A stretch of 35,518 nucleotides of DNA from Methanobrevibacter sp. (GCA_017434555.1 JAFRFB010000060.1:1-35518), one strand, 5' to 3'; numbered from the stretch's first letter, positions 1 to 8,586 are shown. Numbers and translations: made by a program. The notes: a model not told the origin generated them from the sequence alone.

Positions 1-32
1 ATCAGAATAATATCATAAAACAAAAAAAATGA

Positions 33-50
33 ACCGGTAAGACAACCGGG
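33..50. other. GC-rich short hairpin in a leader/intergenic region
   Basis: CCGGT at 34-38 pairs with ACCGG at 45-49 around a 6-base loop, in an otherwise AT-rich stretch before the first gene. It could end the transcript of a gene lying left of the window or be part of a 5' leader. No further structure is clear. Confidence 0.25.
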
Positions 51-153
51 GATAGCTTGGATAATACTTATACTCAAAAGAGCATAACTGCCCAAGAATA
101 ATTTTACCAAATGACACAAACATTAAGTAAAAGTCTATAATTAAGGTGTGATT

Positions 154-669
154 ATGAACATCAAGAATTTAATTCTGATAATTGCAATAATCGTGGTTGT
201 TGTAGGTGCGGGTGTCTTTTTAATTTCACATATACCTCATCCGAAAGCGGATTCTAAAATTGTCATGACAAGCAACGCCACATTGACTGAAGGGGATAAT
301 TTTACAGTTAAACTGACGGATTTAAACGGAACTCCTCTTTCAAATCAAAAGATTAACGTTACAATAGTAAGCGGAAGCAACGGATCTCTTCAAAAGTCCT
401 TAGTTAGTGATGCCAAAGGTGAAGCGGGCTTTGAAGTCGATACATCAGCTATTGGCAACTGTGCTGTGATGGTAAAATACGCAGGAAACGATGAGTTCAA
501 CGGATGCAATATGACTGAAAACGTAAGAATTGAACAGAAAGTCGTTATAATCAATACCAATTCAACGAATATTTTGGCAAATAACACGACTTATTCTTCT
601 GTGGAAACCTATGAGGATAATTACAATTATTACTATGAAGGTGATGATGTTCAAACATATGTTGATTAG
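154..669 (+). CDS. Small membrane-anchored Ig-like surface protein
   Basis: A 171-residue protein with an N-terminal hydrophobic segment (about residues 4-26, rich in I/V/L) that acts as a membrane anchor or uncleaved signal. An Ig-like beta domain follows (about 35-125), with the usual pattern of these folds: a start like 'TLTEGDNFTVKLTD', then 'NGTPLSNQKINVTI', a 'DAKGEAGF' strand and a 'VKYAGNDEFNG' strand. Such domains are typical of methanogen adhesin-like proteins, but this one has a single copy and no cell-wall-binding domain. Several N-x-S/T sequons (NAT, NFT, NVT, NGS, NMT, NTT) suit an N-glycosylated exported protein. The tail is rich in Tyr/Asp. I chose ATG 154 because AAGGTG at 143-148 lies 5 bases ahead; a GTG at 148 in the same frame would overlap that site. 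The partner and exact function are unknown. Confidence 0.7.
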   Translation: MNIKNLILIIAIIVVVVGAGVFLISHIPHPKADSKIVMTSNATLTEGDNFTVKLTDLNGTPLSNQKINVTIVSGSNGSLQKSLVSDAKGEAGFEVDTSAIGNCAVMVKYAGNDEFNGCNMTENVRIEQKVVIINTNSTNILANNTTYSSVETYEDNYNYYYEGDDVQTYVD

Positions 670-705
670 AAAATCACCATTTATTATTTTTTTTAATTAA
701 TTTTT

Positions 706-767
706 CTTGTAGTCTTTTTAGTACAAGCATTTATATAGGTCTTGTAGTCTTTTTACTACAAGCATTT
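706..767. terminator. Two tandem near-identical stem-loops between convergent genes
   Basis: Two 27-base direct repeats (706-732 and 741-767, differing at one base) each hold a CTTGTAGT arm, a CTTTTT loop and an ACTACAAG or AGTACAAG arm. The second copy forms a perfect 8-bp stem. They lie between the surface-protein gene and the end of metY, so they probably act as a terminator for one or both. The tandem duplication is unusual. Confidence 0.45.
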
Positions 768-863
768 TGTAAAAAATCAAAAAATCAGTATTTTTGTAGA
801 TAATATAGTTTTATGGTGTTTTAGGTTAAAAAAAGGAAAATATTAGATGTGGGTACATCTAAA

Positions 864-2150
864 TTAAATTTTATCAAGAGCCTGGTCAACGTCAGCCAGG
901 ATATCTTCAATGTCTTCAATTCCAACTGAAAACCTGATTAAATCTGGAGTAACTCCTGTTGAGAGCTGCTGTTCAGGTGAAAGCTGTGAATGTGTTGTTG
1001 AAGCAGGGTGTACCACAAGTGACTTCGCATCTCCGATATTTGCTAAAAATGATAATAGCTCAACGTTTTCAATGAATTTGAGTGCTCCGTCGTAACCTGC
1101 CTTAAGTCCGAATGAAACTATTCCTCCGTAACCCTTTTCAGCATACTTTTTGGCCACTTCATGGTTAGGGGATGATTCAAGACCTGAATATGTTACCCAT
1201 GCAACTTTAGGATGAGCCTCAAGATGCTTTGCAACAGCCATTGCATTGGAAGCGTGTCTTTCTATTCTCAATCCTAGAGTTTCAAGACCTTGCAGGAGTA
1301 AAAATGATCCGAAAGGTGAAGGAACTGCTCCGGTATCTCTTCCGACAACCGCCCTGATTCTTGTAGTAAAAGCAGCTTTGCCGAAAGTTTCTGCAAAAAT
1401 CAAACCGTTATAAGTCTCATCAGGTTCGGATAATGTCGGGAACTTGCCGTTTGTCCAGTCAAAGTCACCCTTTTCAATGATGATTCCGCCTAAGGTTGTA
1501 CCGTGACCGCCAATGTATTTTGTTGCAGAGGAAGCGATAATATCTGCTCCATGGTCAAATGGTCTTACAGAACCGATTCCAACAGTATTGTCAGCTATTA
1601 ATGGAATTCCGTTTTTATGTGCAATTTCTGAGATTTTATCAAAATCCGGAATGTCCAGTTTAGGGTTTCCTATTGACTCCACATAGATTGCACGGGTTTT
1701 ATCGTCAATTGCACTTTCAAACTCATCCGGAGACTGTGAGTCCACAAATGTGACTGTACGGCCCAGTTCCTCCAATGTGTTTTCAAAGAGTTCATAGGTT
1801 CCACCGTAGAGATTGTCTGCTGAAACGATATTGTCTCCGACCTGTGTAAGGTTGATAATTGCATAAAATATTGCAGCCATTCCTGAAGCCGTTGCATAAG
1901 CTGCAGTTCCGCCTTCAATGGCAGCCATTCTTTTTTCAAATGCTTCAGTAGTCGGATTGGTCAGTCTTGTGTAAATGTTTCCTCCTTCCTTAAGTGCAAA
2001 TCTGTTTGCAGCCTGTTCTGGAGTATCAAATACATAAGAGGTTGTCTGATAGATTGGAGTTACCCTTGAGCCGGTTTCATCCACTTCTTCCTGGCCCGCA
2101 TGCACGCCAATCGTTGATATATTTTTCTTGTTTTTAATTTCATATGCCAT
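864..2150 (-). CDS. metY: O-acetyl-L-homoserine sulfhydrylase
   Basis: A cytosolic PLP enzyme of the Cys/Met-metabolism family that makes homocysteine from O-acetylhomoserine and sulfide (direct sulfhydrylation branch of methionine synthesis). The 428-residue length is normal for this subfamily and longer than cystathionine gamma-synthase/lyase. Visible family marks are the N-terminal 'YQTTSYVF' and 'YTRLTNPT' segments, the PLP phosphate-binding region 'ATASGMAAI', 'ADNTVGIG' and the Schiff-base lysine in '[11 protein letters not shown]'; the C-terminal '[12 protein letters not shown]' and 'RFSVGIED' also match. I chose the ATG at 2150 because a GTGAT-like site lies just ahead; a GTG at 2159 is the alternative in-frame start. 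It is transcribed alone, facing away from the next gene. Confidence 0.92.
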   Translation of the reverse strand: MAYEIKNKKNISTIGVHAGQEEVDETGSRVTPIYQTTSYVFDTPEQAANRFALKEGGNIYTRLTNPTTEAFEKRMAAIEGGTAAYATASGMAAIFYAIINLTQVGDNIVSADNLYGGTYELFENTLEELGRTVTFVDSQSPDEFESAIDDKTRAIYVESIGNPKLDIPDFDKISEIAHKNGIPLIADNTVGIGSVRPFDHGADIIASSATKYIGGHGTTLGGIIIEKGDFDWTNGKFPTLSEPDETYNGLIFAETFGKAAFTTRIRAVVGRDTGAVPSPFGSFLLLQGLETLGLRIERHASNAMAVAKHLEAHPKVAWVTYSGLESSPNHEVAKKYAEKGYGGIVSFGLKAGYDGALKFIENVELLSFLANIGDAKSLVVHPASTTHSQLSPEQQLSTGVTPDLIRFSVGIEDIEDILADVDQALDKI

Positions 2151-2225
2151 AATAATCACTTAACATATTTATTGAAACTTTTTAATATATTATTTCATGG
2201 AAAGATTTGTTTTCTGTATTACAAA

Positions 2226-2241
2226 ATTTTTAAATAGAATA
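2226..2241 (+). promoter_or_regulatory. Candidate TATA box for the zinc-ribbon/PH-domain gene
   Basis: The stretch reads AATTTTTAAATAGAAT, a good archaeal TATA-like element. It lies in the 186-base gap between two divergent genes (metY and the gene at 2337). It is about 100 bases before the ATG, so it would imply a long leader; other AT-rich stretches in the same gap cannot be excluded. Confidence 0.3.
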
Positions 2242-2336
2242 TTATTAAAATATTAATATGATGTTGATATCTGCATAATATTTTTTCAGATATTATAGTT
2301 CAATTAACCAATAAAATCTTATTATGGAGGTTTAAA

Positions 2337-3017
2337 ATGGCAAAATATTGTCAAAACTGTGGTGAAGAATTAGAAGAAGATCAAGTTTTCTGCAGTAACT
2401 GCGGATCTAAAATTGGTGAAACCAAATCAACTGTTGATAATATAAATAAATCTTTCAGTAAACTAAATGACACCATAAGTAATGTTTCAGATGATTTTTC
2501 TGATTCATTTTCATATCTGTTTGATATCTATAGAATTAATATGATGAATGATGAAAGGGTAATTAAGCATGCCGAAATACATCCCGGCTCTTTATATGTG
2601 CCTTTACTTTTTGTGGGAATAGCATTTCTGCTTATGATTTTTACATTTTTTATAATGACTCCAGTGTTTGTATTAGCTATGGCATGGTTAGTAATCAGAT
2701 TCATATCATATACAAGTACTGATTTAATTTTAACTAATAAAAGAGTATTCGGTAAAACAGGTTTAATATCAACTACCCAGATGCAAAGTCCTTTGAACAT
2801 GATTAATTCAGTCGCTTTCAATAATGGGATAATTGGAAAACTCTTAGGTTATGGAACTGTCCATATTACAACGGCATCTACCGTTTACAAATTCAGATAC
2901 ATTAAAGATGGACAGACAATATACAGTGATATTTTCAATCAGCTTGAAAGAAGTAAAAAAGAACAGTTACAGGAACATGCTGAAGCTATTGCAGAAGCTA
3001 TTGCCCGTAAAGATTAA
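2337..3017 (+). CDS. Zinc-ribbon membrane protein with bacterial PH-like domain
   Basis: A 226-residue protein with an N-terminal zinc ribbon (Cys5, Cys8, Cys19, Cys22), an amphipathic linker (30-75), two adjacent hydrophobic segments (about 86-107 and 108-124), and a C-terminal bPH_2-like (YdbS/DUF304) domain: the 'STDLILTNKRVFGKTGLIS' strand pattern, then 'IGKLLGYGTVHITTA'. The family is found at membranes in many archaea and bacteria, without a settled function. The tail is helical and Ala/Glu-rich. The start is firm: GGAGG at 2326-2330 lies 6 bases before the ATG. It stands alone and ends at a strong stem-loop facing the next gene. Confidence 0.8.
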   Translation: MAKYCQNCGEELEEDQVFCSNCGSKIGETKSTVDNINKSFSKLNDTISNVSDDFSDSFSYLFDIYRINMMNDERVIKHAEIHPGSLYVPLLFVGIAFLLMIFTFFIMTPVFVLAMAWLVIRFISYTSTDLILTNKRVFGKTGLISTTQMQSPLNMINSVAFNNGIIGKLLGYGTVHITTASTVYKFRYIKDGQTIYSDIFNQLERSKKEQLQEHAEAIAEAIARKD

Positions 3018-3024
3018 AATTTTT

Positions 3025-3051
3025 TGCTGATGAATAAATTTTTCATCAGCA
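3025..3051. terminator. Bidirectional stem-loop terminator
   Basis: TGCTGATGAA (3025-3034) pairs perfectly with TTCATCAGCA (3042-3051) around a 7-base loop. T-rich sequence lies on both sides, between two convergent genes that stop at 3017 and 3070. Confidence 0.7.
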
Positions 3052-3069
3052 TGAACTATTTTTTAAATA

Positions 3070-3543
3070 TTAGAATAAATTATTAAAATCAATTGTATCT
3101 GCTACATCAATTCCCTGGTTAATTTTTTCAGCGGAGTTGTATGCATCGAATATGCCGTATCCCCAGATTAAAAGCCATGTAATCCATCCGATGAATACCA
3201 GCATCAGAATTCCGGAAATTATTGCCCCGATAAAGAGAAGTATTCCCTTTTTGGTTAATCCTACATATACCTGACCTAAACCTACAATTAAAAATGACAG
3301 TATTGCAGCCAGTCCTGGGCTTTTGTTTTTCTTAACGAGAGGATATGTATTGTTGGTCTGTGGATTAACTGTTGATGCACCACATTCAGGACAGAATTTA
3401 GAGCTTTTCGGCATTTCAAAACCGCAGTTTTGACAAAATTTTGTTTCTTTAACTGGTTCTTCTTCGATGACTTCACTGCCACATTCTCTACAGAATTTGG
3501 CTCCTTGCGGCAATTCACAGCCACAGTTTTTGCACGCTACCAT
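3070..3543 (-). CDS. Double zinc-ribbon protein with TM2-like membrane domain
   Basis: A 157-residue protein with two zinc ribbons in tandem (Cys4/7/18/21 and Cys37/40/51/54), a short linker, then a hydrophobic domain with about two to three membrane segments (78-96, 100-118, 119-135). 'AILSFLIVGLGQVYVG' and 'WGYGIFDAYNSA' resemble the TM2/DUF5683-type small membrane domain. Zinc-ribbon plus small membrane domain proteins are common in methanogens; the role is not known. AAGGTG at 3551-3556 sits 7 bases before the ATG. It lies downstream of the helicase gene on the same strand, but a terminator at 3624-3648 separates them. Confidence 0.8.
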   Translation of the reverse strand: MVACKNCGCELPQGAKFCRECGSEVIEEEPVKETKFCQNCGFEMPKSSKFCPECGASTVNPQTNNTYPLVKKNKSPGLAAILSFLIVGLGQVYVGLTKKGILLFIGAIISGILMLVFIGWITWLLIWGYGIFDAYNSAEKINQGIDVADTIDFNNLF

Positions 3544-3623
3544 TAAAATACACCTTGATTATTATAAATTAATGTCTGTTTAATTTGCGATATTTATTAT
3601 TATAGTATTCCTATAAAAAGATT

Positions 3624-3648
3624 AAAAAGTGATTTAGTATCACTTTTT
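3624..3648 (-). terminator. Stem-loop terminator of the UvrD-like helicase gene
   Basis: AAAAAGTGAT (3624-3633) pairs perfectly with ATCACTTTTT (3639-3648) around the loop TTAGT. The arm overlaps the helicase TGA stop (3640-3642), and on the minus strand the stem is followed by a T-rich tract. Confidence 0.65.
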
Positions 3649-6600
3649 ACAGATTTTTGTGTAAGGACATCCTGAACAGTCCTCACAGTCGGAATCAAAT
3701 TCATTGTTTCTTATTTTTTCAGCTGTTGTTCTTAGTTCTTCTTTAAGCTCTTCAATATAATAGTCATCTATATTGAATGAGAAGAGTTTATCTCCTTTAT
3801 ATTTGATGGCATATATTTGAATTTCCTCAATTTTATGGCCTTCAAATTCCTTGTTTTCATCACGTAGTGCCATTACATAAAAGTGAAGCTGTTTTCTGTA
3901 TTTTTTAAGGAAATCCTTACTTACAAGTGATGTGTTTTTATAGTCAAGAATTCCAAGTTTGCCATCTTTTTCATAGATTAAATCAACAACACCTGAAAAT
4001 GCATAGTTTTCACCTCTTATGTAGAATGGATATTCACTGTTTAATATTGTCAAGTTGTTTCCAACTTCATTGTAATATCTGACAACGTCTTTTGTGATTG
4101 TTTCAAGTTTTAAATTATATTTGTCAGGATATTCTTCTTTAAATTTAAGATTGGCCTTTTCAAATAATCTTTCAACAGTTTTTGCGGCTTCTTCATCACC
4201 AATATATACGTTATCGTTGGCTTTTACCTTTTTATTGATGATTTCTAGTGCTGAGTGTATGAATATACCGTCATCGATTTCCTTTTTGGTTGAAAATTTA
4301 AATCCGAGTTCATTCAGGAGCTTGTATTTGAAGGGACATTCGTTGTAGTTTTCAAGTGCAGTGAAACTTAAATTGACGATTTCAACATCCTCGCCATGTT
4401 CTTTTGGTGAAAGAATGTTTATTGATATGTCATCGGGGTTAATTAACTTGGCATAATCAAGGTTTTCATCAATTACGTTATTTATGCGTTCAGGGCCTTT
4501 TGAAATTGCCCTGATGTTTTCATCACAGCAGTCATCTATTGCTCTTTCAACGCTTTCAGCAGAGTCCTTGACAATGCTTGATAAAATCAGTTCGTCTTCT
4601 GCTCTTGTTTTTGCAACATAGATTACCCTTTCCTCTTCCTGAATGTGTGATGATTTGGCATCGCCGTCATACTTGTCATAAGCCAGGAATTCTTCTGGAG
4701 TGTATGTGACTGATTCTGTGTCTGATTCCTTAAATGATGAAGGAAAACCGTTGTCACGTAGTGAGGCCAGAATTACAACCGGAAACTCCAAACCTTTTGA
4801 AGCGTGAACGGTCATGATTTGAACTGCATCTTCATCAGGCTTATATGCGTCAAGGTTTTGTATTGAACGCTTTATAAACCAGAATGCGCCTCTAAGGCTT
4901 CGGTCATACATTACTTCTCCGTAAACTGACATTGACGGTATGATTGCTCCAAGGTTATTTGCGATATCCTCATTGTTGTTGATTAAATCTTCGGTTAAAT
5001 ATCCTGTAATATCGCATAAGAGTTCAAAATAAACTTCAGATATTGTTGGTCTGTCGTAATATGACTCTGCATTGACTCTGGCTTTGAGTTCATTCAGTTT
5101 ATGGAAGAATTTCAAATCCTTTTCATCGCTTATTCCGTATTTGTTTAGGTTTTCATCACTTAATATTGGCTTTTTGACACGGCTGAAGACTTCTTCCTGA
5201 CGCATCTGCTCTTTTGAAAATATTCCGCTGAACTTTTTGATTCCTCTTTTTCTTCCTTCTATTTCAGAGCATACTATCTTATCAGTATCAATGACATTTC
5301 TTACAAATTCATCATGCAGGTTATTCAGTATATTTTTGGTGTCATCTGAAAGTTCAAAGAGTGCTTTGTTGTCATTTGCACCGGTTAATGTCTTTAAGTT
5401 TAGCCATTCGTCTGTTTCTCTTGGAACGAAAGTGTAGTAAGGGTCATCTTCCTGAATTAAATGATACATCAGAGTTAAGATGTATTTCAGCTCGTCACAG
5501 TCTTTTAAATCTCCTGTTCCTTTTACCTGATAGTTGATGCCGTTTTTTTCGAGAAGTTCGATTAACGTATCAAAACATGATGATCTTGATTTTACTGAAC
5601 GCATCAGTATTCCTATATCTGAAAGCTTAAGCTTTCCGTCAGCCATAATGTATTTGATGATTTCAAGGATGTTTTCAGCTTCTTTTGTTTTGTCTTCATT
5701 AACCATGAAGTAGATGTCGTTGGATTTGCCGTTTCCGCATTTTGCAGGAATCAACTGATCCGGGGAGTCATAATGAGGTAAAATAAAGTCCTGTGACAAA
5801 TCGATAATCTCTTTGGTTGAACGGTAATTGGTTGATAAAAAGACTTCCTCGAACTTTTCTGAGTATTCATCAATAAGTTCCTTGAAATAGTTTTTGTTGG
5901 AGCCTCTAAAACCGTAGATACTTTGGTTAATATCTCCTACAACGGTAAATGATTCTGTTTTAGGGTTTTCAATGAACTTTCTGAATAGTTCCATCTGAAC
6001 AGGGTCTGTGTCTTGAAATTCATCAATCAGTATATTTGTGTATTTGGGAACATGTCCGTCGTCTATTTTACTTAATGCCTTAATCTGCATCTGATTGTAG
6101 TCAATTGAGTTTTCCCTTTTTAAGAGGTCGAGATAATCCGGGTATGACTTTGCAATCTGGATGTATTTTGCATTCTTGTAGGACTCTTTAAACTCATCAT
6201 TTTCCTTTACTTCATCTGATGGAAACTCTCCATCATTTTCTTCCATATACGTTGTTACAAACTCAACGAATTCGTCTGAAACTTTAAAATTCGCTTCAAG
6301 GTAATCTGTGAGTTTTTCTGTGTCAGCATTGAATGTTGAATATTCGCTGTATTTGGAGATGATATTTGTGATATCATAATTTCCTCTGATATATGATTCG
6401 TTTTCAAATCCGAGGTCTTTCAGGTGTTTTTTGATGAAGAGATTTAATTTGTCTCCTTCTGAAACTATATCCAAACCGACTGTTCCTGTCTCTTCAAGGA
6501 TTTTTAAACAGAATGAATGGATTGTGGAAATCTGCATCTTTTGAACGTCACTTGCAGGGATATCTCCTTCAATAAGTCTGTCTTTTAGCTCATCAGCAGC

Positions 6601-6783
6601 TTTTGTAGAAAATGTGATTATTAAAAAGCTTTCAGGTTTTGCTCCAAGTTCATTAACCATATATTTGACTTTTTCAACGATTACACGTGTTTTTCCAGAA
6701 CCAGGTCCTGCCTGAACACTTAAAAATTTATCGCCTTCATATTCAACGATTTTCTTTTGTTCCTCATTCAATTCAATTGCCAT
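3640..6783 (-). CDS. UvrD/AddA-like helicase fused to an Fe-S PD-(D/E)XK nuclease
   Basis: A 1047-residue protein that should unwind and degrade DNA ends, in the manner of AddAB/RecBCD helicase-nucleases. The superfamily 1 helicase core spans about 1-700: Walker A 'AGPGSGKT' (25-32), 'TFSTKAADEL', 'DEFQDTD' (254-260), 'GDINQSIYGFRG' (283-294), 'STNYRS', 'TVHASKGLEFPVV' and 'RVIYVAKTRAEDEL'. The C-terminal 230 residues hold a RecB-type nuclease with 'GILDYKNTS' and a Cas4/AddB-type iron-sulfur site: one Cys in 'NECPFKYKLL', then Cys1036-x2-Cys1039-x5-Cys1045 at the extreme end. One chain therefore combines what AddA and AddB share out. The start is set by GGAGT at 6790-6794. Role in repair or in anti-phage degradation is not decided by sequence. 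No partner gene is adjacent. Confidence 0.85.
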   Translation of the reverse strand: MAIELNEEQKKIVEYEGDKFLSVQAGPGSGKTRVIVEKVKYMVNELGAKPESFLIITFSTKAADELKDRLIEGDIPASDVQKMQISTIHSFCLKILEETGTVGLDIVSEGDKLNLFIKKHLKDLGFENESYIRGNYDITNIISKYSEYSTFNADTEKLTDYLEANFKVSDEFVEFVTTYMEENDGEFPSDEVKENDEFKESYKNAKYIQIAKSYPDYLDLLKRENSIDYNQMQIKALSKIDDGHVPKYTNILIDEFQDTDPVQMELFRKFIENPKTESFTVVGDINQSIYGFRGSNKNYFKELIDEYSEKFEEVFLSTNYRSTKEIIDLSQDFILPHYDSPDQLIPAKCGNGKSNDIYFMVNEDKTKEAENILEIIKYIMADGKLKLSDIGILMRSVKSRSSCFDTLIELLEKNGINYQVKGTGDLKDCDELKYILTLMYHLIQEDDPYYTFVPRETDEWLNLKTLTGANDNKALFELSDDTKNILNNLHDEFVRNVIDTDKIVCSEIEGRKRGIKKFSGIFSKEQMRQEEVFSRVKKPILSDENLNKYGISDEKDLKFFHKLNELKARVNAESYYDRPTISEVYFELLCDITGYLTEDLINNNEDIANNLGAIIPSMSVYGEVMYDRSLRGAFWFIKRSIQNLDAYKPDEDAVQIMTVHASKGLEFPVVILASLRDNGFPSSFKESDTESVTYTPEEFLAYDKYDGDAKSSHIQEEERVIYVAKTRAEDELILSSIVKDSAESVERAIDDCCDENIRAISKGPERINNVIDENLDYAKLINPDDISINILSPKEHGEDVEIVNLSFTALENYNECPFKYKLLNELGFKFSTKKEIDDGIFIHSALEIINKKVKANDNVYIGDEEAAKTVERLFEKANLKFKEEYPDKYNLKLETITKDVVRYYNEVGNNLTILNSEYPFYIRGENYAFSGVVDLIYEKDGKLGILDYKNTSLVSKDFLKKYRKQLHFYVMALRDENKEFEGHKIEEIQIYAIKYKGDKLFSFNIDDYYIEELKEELRTTAEKIRNNEFDSDCEDCSGCPYTKICKK

Positions 6784-6835
6784 AATTTAACTCCATTTTT
6801 CTTAGTATTAGTTATCTGATTTGATTAAAATAAAA

Positions 6836-7132
6836 TTATCCATAATTTTCTCCAATCCAACCCTGATTGTTCGGCCATCCGCAACAGAAGCAGTGACTTT
6901 CATCTTCTAAAGGTTCTCCGCACTCAGGACATCTGCATCCTCCTTCAAATCCGAATTCATCAGAGCAGTGTATGCAGTGCCAGTATTCCTCATTCAAATC
7001 GAATAATGTTCCGCAATCCTCGCATCTGTAAAAACCTTCTCCATAGTCGAGTCCATGACATTCAGGACATTCAAATTCTGCTTCCTCTTTTTCTTCATCA
7101 ATTTCGCTTCCGCATTCAGGACATTCAATCAT
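6836..7132 (-). CDS. Cysteine-rich multi-zinc-ribbon protein
   Basis: A 98-residue protein made almost entirely of zinc-binding knuckles: Cys4/7, 22/25, 37/40, 53/56, 66/68/71 and 81/83/84, enough for about three zinc sites, in an acidic background. No enzyme domain is visible; such proteins may bind RNA, DNA or protein partners. The frame is open further upstream to 7177, but GGTGA at 7137-7141, four bases before ATG 7132, sets the likely start. It lies 52 bases upstream of the helicase gene on the same strand, so the two may be co-transcribed. Confidence 0.7.
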   Translation of the reverse strand: MIECPECGSEIDEEKEEAEFECPECHGLDYGEGFYRCEDCGTLFDLNEEYWHCIHCSDEFGFEGGCRCPECGEPLEDESHCFCCGWPNNQGWIGENYG

Positions 7133-7246
7133 CTTATCACCAAAAAAGTAATTACAAGTTAACAATACTTTATACACAATTACATTTATATTTGGTGGTG
7201 AATATTTATTTCGGGTTGGAAAACTGCTTGAAAATGATATAATTTA

Positions 7247-7254
7247 TTTATATA
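7247..7254 (+). promoter_or_regulatory. TATA box of the winged-helix gene
   Basis: TTTATATA centred about 25 bases before the ATG at 7275. With the normal archaeal TATA-to-start distance, transcription would begin at or next to the ATG, giving a leaderless mRNA; no Shine-Dalgarno site is seen. Confidence 0.5.
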
Positions 7255-7274
7255 TTGAAAACATAAATGATATT

Positions 7275-7541
7275 ATGGAAGCTTCTGATGAAATTTTTGA
7301 AGAATTGGGCTATGTAATGAGCTCAAAACACAGGCCAAATGTAATGAAATCATTAAAAGAACGTATGAAAATGCCTTCCCAGATTTGTCAAGAACTTGAT
7401 TTACTCCCAAATCATATTTCCATGATTTTAGGTGAGTTAAAAGACCATGATCTTGTAGTATGCGTCAATCCCAATGCAGCAAAGGGCAGACTGTACAGAT
7501 TAACTGAAAAGGGTAAGGCTGTTTTAGAATATTTGGAATGA
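7275..7541 (+). CDS. Small winged-helix DNA-binding regulator
   Basis: An 88-residue protein that is a single ArsR/MarR-like winged helix domain. Helix 1-2 runs around 'MSSKHRPNVMKSLKE', the helix-turn-helix is 'MPSQICQELDLLPNHISMILGELKDHDLV', and the wing is 'NAAKGRLYRLTEKGKAVLEYL'. No sensor domain or metal-binding cysteines of ArsR type are present (one Cys in the HTH and one before the wing). It probably represses or activates transcription; its target cannot be read from the sequence. Divergent from the zinc-ribbon gene that starts at 7132. Confidence 0.8.
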   Translation: MEASDEIFEELGYVMSSKHRPNVMKSLKERMKMPSQICQELDLLPNHISMILGELKDHDLVVCVNPNAAKGRLYRLTEKGKAVLEYLE

Positions 7542-7764
7542 TTTCTTGTTTTAAACACAATAATGCCTAAAATTATAAATGTGCCGTGAACACATCTTTG
7601 TCGGTTGATTTAGTTGGTAGAATGGGATATAGGAGATTCTTTAGACTATTAAAAGACTCTGAATCTATTTGCCTCTCTTATTTTCTATATATATCTTATG
7701 TCTAAAGTATTAATAAATGTGCTGAAATGCAAATCTATTTAAATTCGTTTAATCTTATAATTAA

Positions 7765-8190
7765 ATGGGATACACCATGCATGAAGATGATATAAAAACC
7801 TATGATGAACTCGAACCTGGAGAAAAAGAAGTATTTGATACTTTCAGGCAGATGAAATTAACAGCTGATCATGCAACCTTTAGGTATCACAAACTTAAGC
7901 TTGAAGATCTTTTAGAGGATTATGATAAGCTTAGGAAGTTACGAGAAGAAATTCAAGAAAAATACTTCTCTATCTATGATGAACTGCTTTCCGGAGGTTT
8001 AATTGACGGAGAACTGGATGGAAGCGATTGGGGTTTCATCCGTGAAAACGAAAATGAAACCTGGGATGCCGAATATAATTTGATGGCTGAAATAAAAGCC
8101 CAATTGGATTTGGCAATTTCCATGATAGAAAGCGGTGAAGCAGAAAGGTTAATAATTGAAGAAGAGAACAATATAGGTTTCAATCATTAA
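7765..8190 (+). CDS. Hypothetical acidic helical protein
   Basis: A 141-residue, strongly charged protein predicted to be mostly helical: long helices around 'EKEVFDTFRQMK', 'YHKLKLEDLLEDYDKLRKLREEIQEKYFSIYDELL' (split here only by description) and a C-terminal helix. It probably forms a coiled coil. No cysteine, membrane or catalytic motif is seen and I recognise no family. TTTAAATT near 7738-7745 lies about 25 bases ahead of ATG 7765, suggesting a leaderless start; ATG 7777 is the alternative. A stem-loop region follows. Confidence 0.6.
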   Translation: MGYTMHEDDIKTYDELEPGEKEVFDTFRQMKLTADHATFRYHKLKLEDLLEDYDKLRKLREEIQEKYFSIYDELLSGGLIDGELDGSDWGFIRENENETWDAEYNLMAEIKAQLDLAISMIESGEAERLIIEEENNIGFNH

Positions 8191-8256
8191 TGTGGTTCTG
8201 TATTCTAAATAATAATTAAATAAATCACGACCCTAAGTGTTATTGCACTTAAATTA

Positions 8257-8317
8257 AAAGTAAGGAATTAGATTAGTTGGTAGTTTTTCCGCAATTCCTT
8301 ACTTTAACCCTTTTTTT
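8257..8317 (+). terminator. Strong stem-loop with T-run
   Basis: AAAGTAAGGAATT (8257-8269) pairs perfectly over 13 bp with AATTCCTTACTTT (8293-8305), and CCC plus seven T follow at 8308-8317. It lies about 65 bases after the gene ending at 8190. A smaller hairpin (TAAGTG/CACTTA, 8234-8251) precedes it. Terminator is the simplest reading; a structured small RNA is possible. Confidence 0.55.
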
Positions 8318-8387
8318 AGAATAATCTTTTTTTAGCATAGATTTTTAAATCAAGCTTTATTTGTTTTTAAAATTGAATATTATTATA

Positions 8388-8546
8388 TTGAGAGTGACGA
8401 AACTTCTGCAATTATCCCTAGGGCATATTCACAAATTCATTCTTATAATCTGTTAAAAAAACTTCGTCAGTATCATATTATCCAAATATCAATGAAAAAT
8501 GGTAATTCGTGAAAATTTAAAATTTAATTTTGGCGGTCACTCTTAA
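8388..8546. repeat. Imperfect terminal inverted repeats of a 159-base element
   Basis: TTGAGAGTGAC (8388-8398) matches the reverse complement of 8536-8546 at 10 of 11 positions. The inside holds an open frame that ends at a TGA near 8510. A miniature or decayed mobile element is possible, but no target-site duplication is seen. Confidence 0.25.
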
Positions 8547-8586
8547 AATCCTAAAATCATTTATCAGATATTTTACCGTCGGATTA

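Larger units (their letters stand above)
8191..8586. other. Gene-free stretch with two stem-loops and an inverted-repeat element
   Basis: This 396-base gap holds a 6-bp hairpin (8234-8251), a 13-bp stem-loop (8257-8305), an 11-bp imperfect inverted repeat (8388-8398 with 8536-8546), and an unrecognised open frame without a start codon. No complete gene is supported. Confidence 0.6.

Noticed and set aside
3-32. Possible C-terminal end of a gene lying to the left (nine codons then TGA)
   Set aside because: Only nine codons of AT-rich sequence; no independent support.
7634-7666. AGATTC/GAATCT inverted repeat
   Set aside because: Only 6 bp with a 21-base loop and no T-run; too weak to call a terminator or operator.
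7600-7680. tRNA-like stretch with TTAGTTGGTAGAATG resembling a D-arm
   Set aside because: No acceptor stem, anticodon stem or GTTCGA-type T-arm can be formed around it; a similar ATTAGTTGGTAG at 8273-8283 is in the loop of a stem-loop. Chance similarity.
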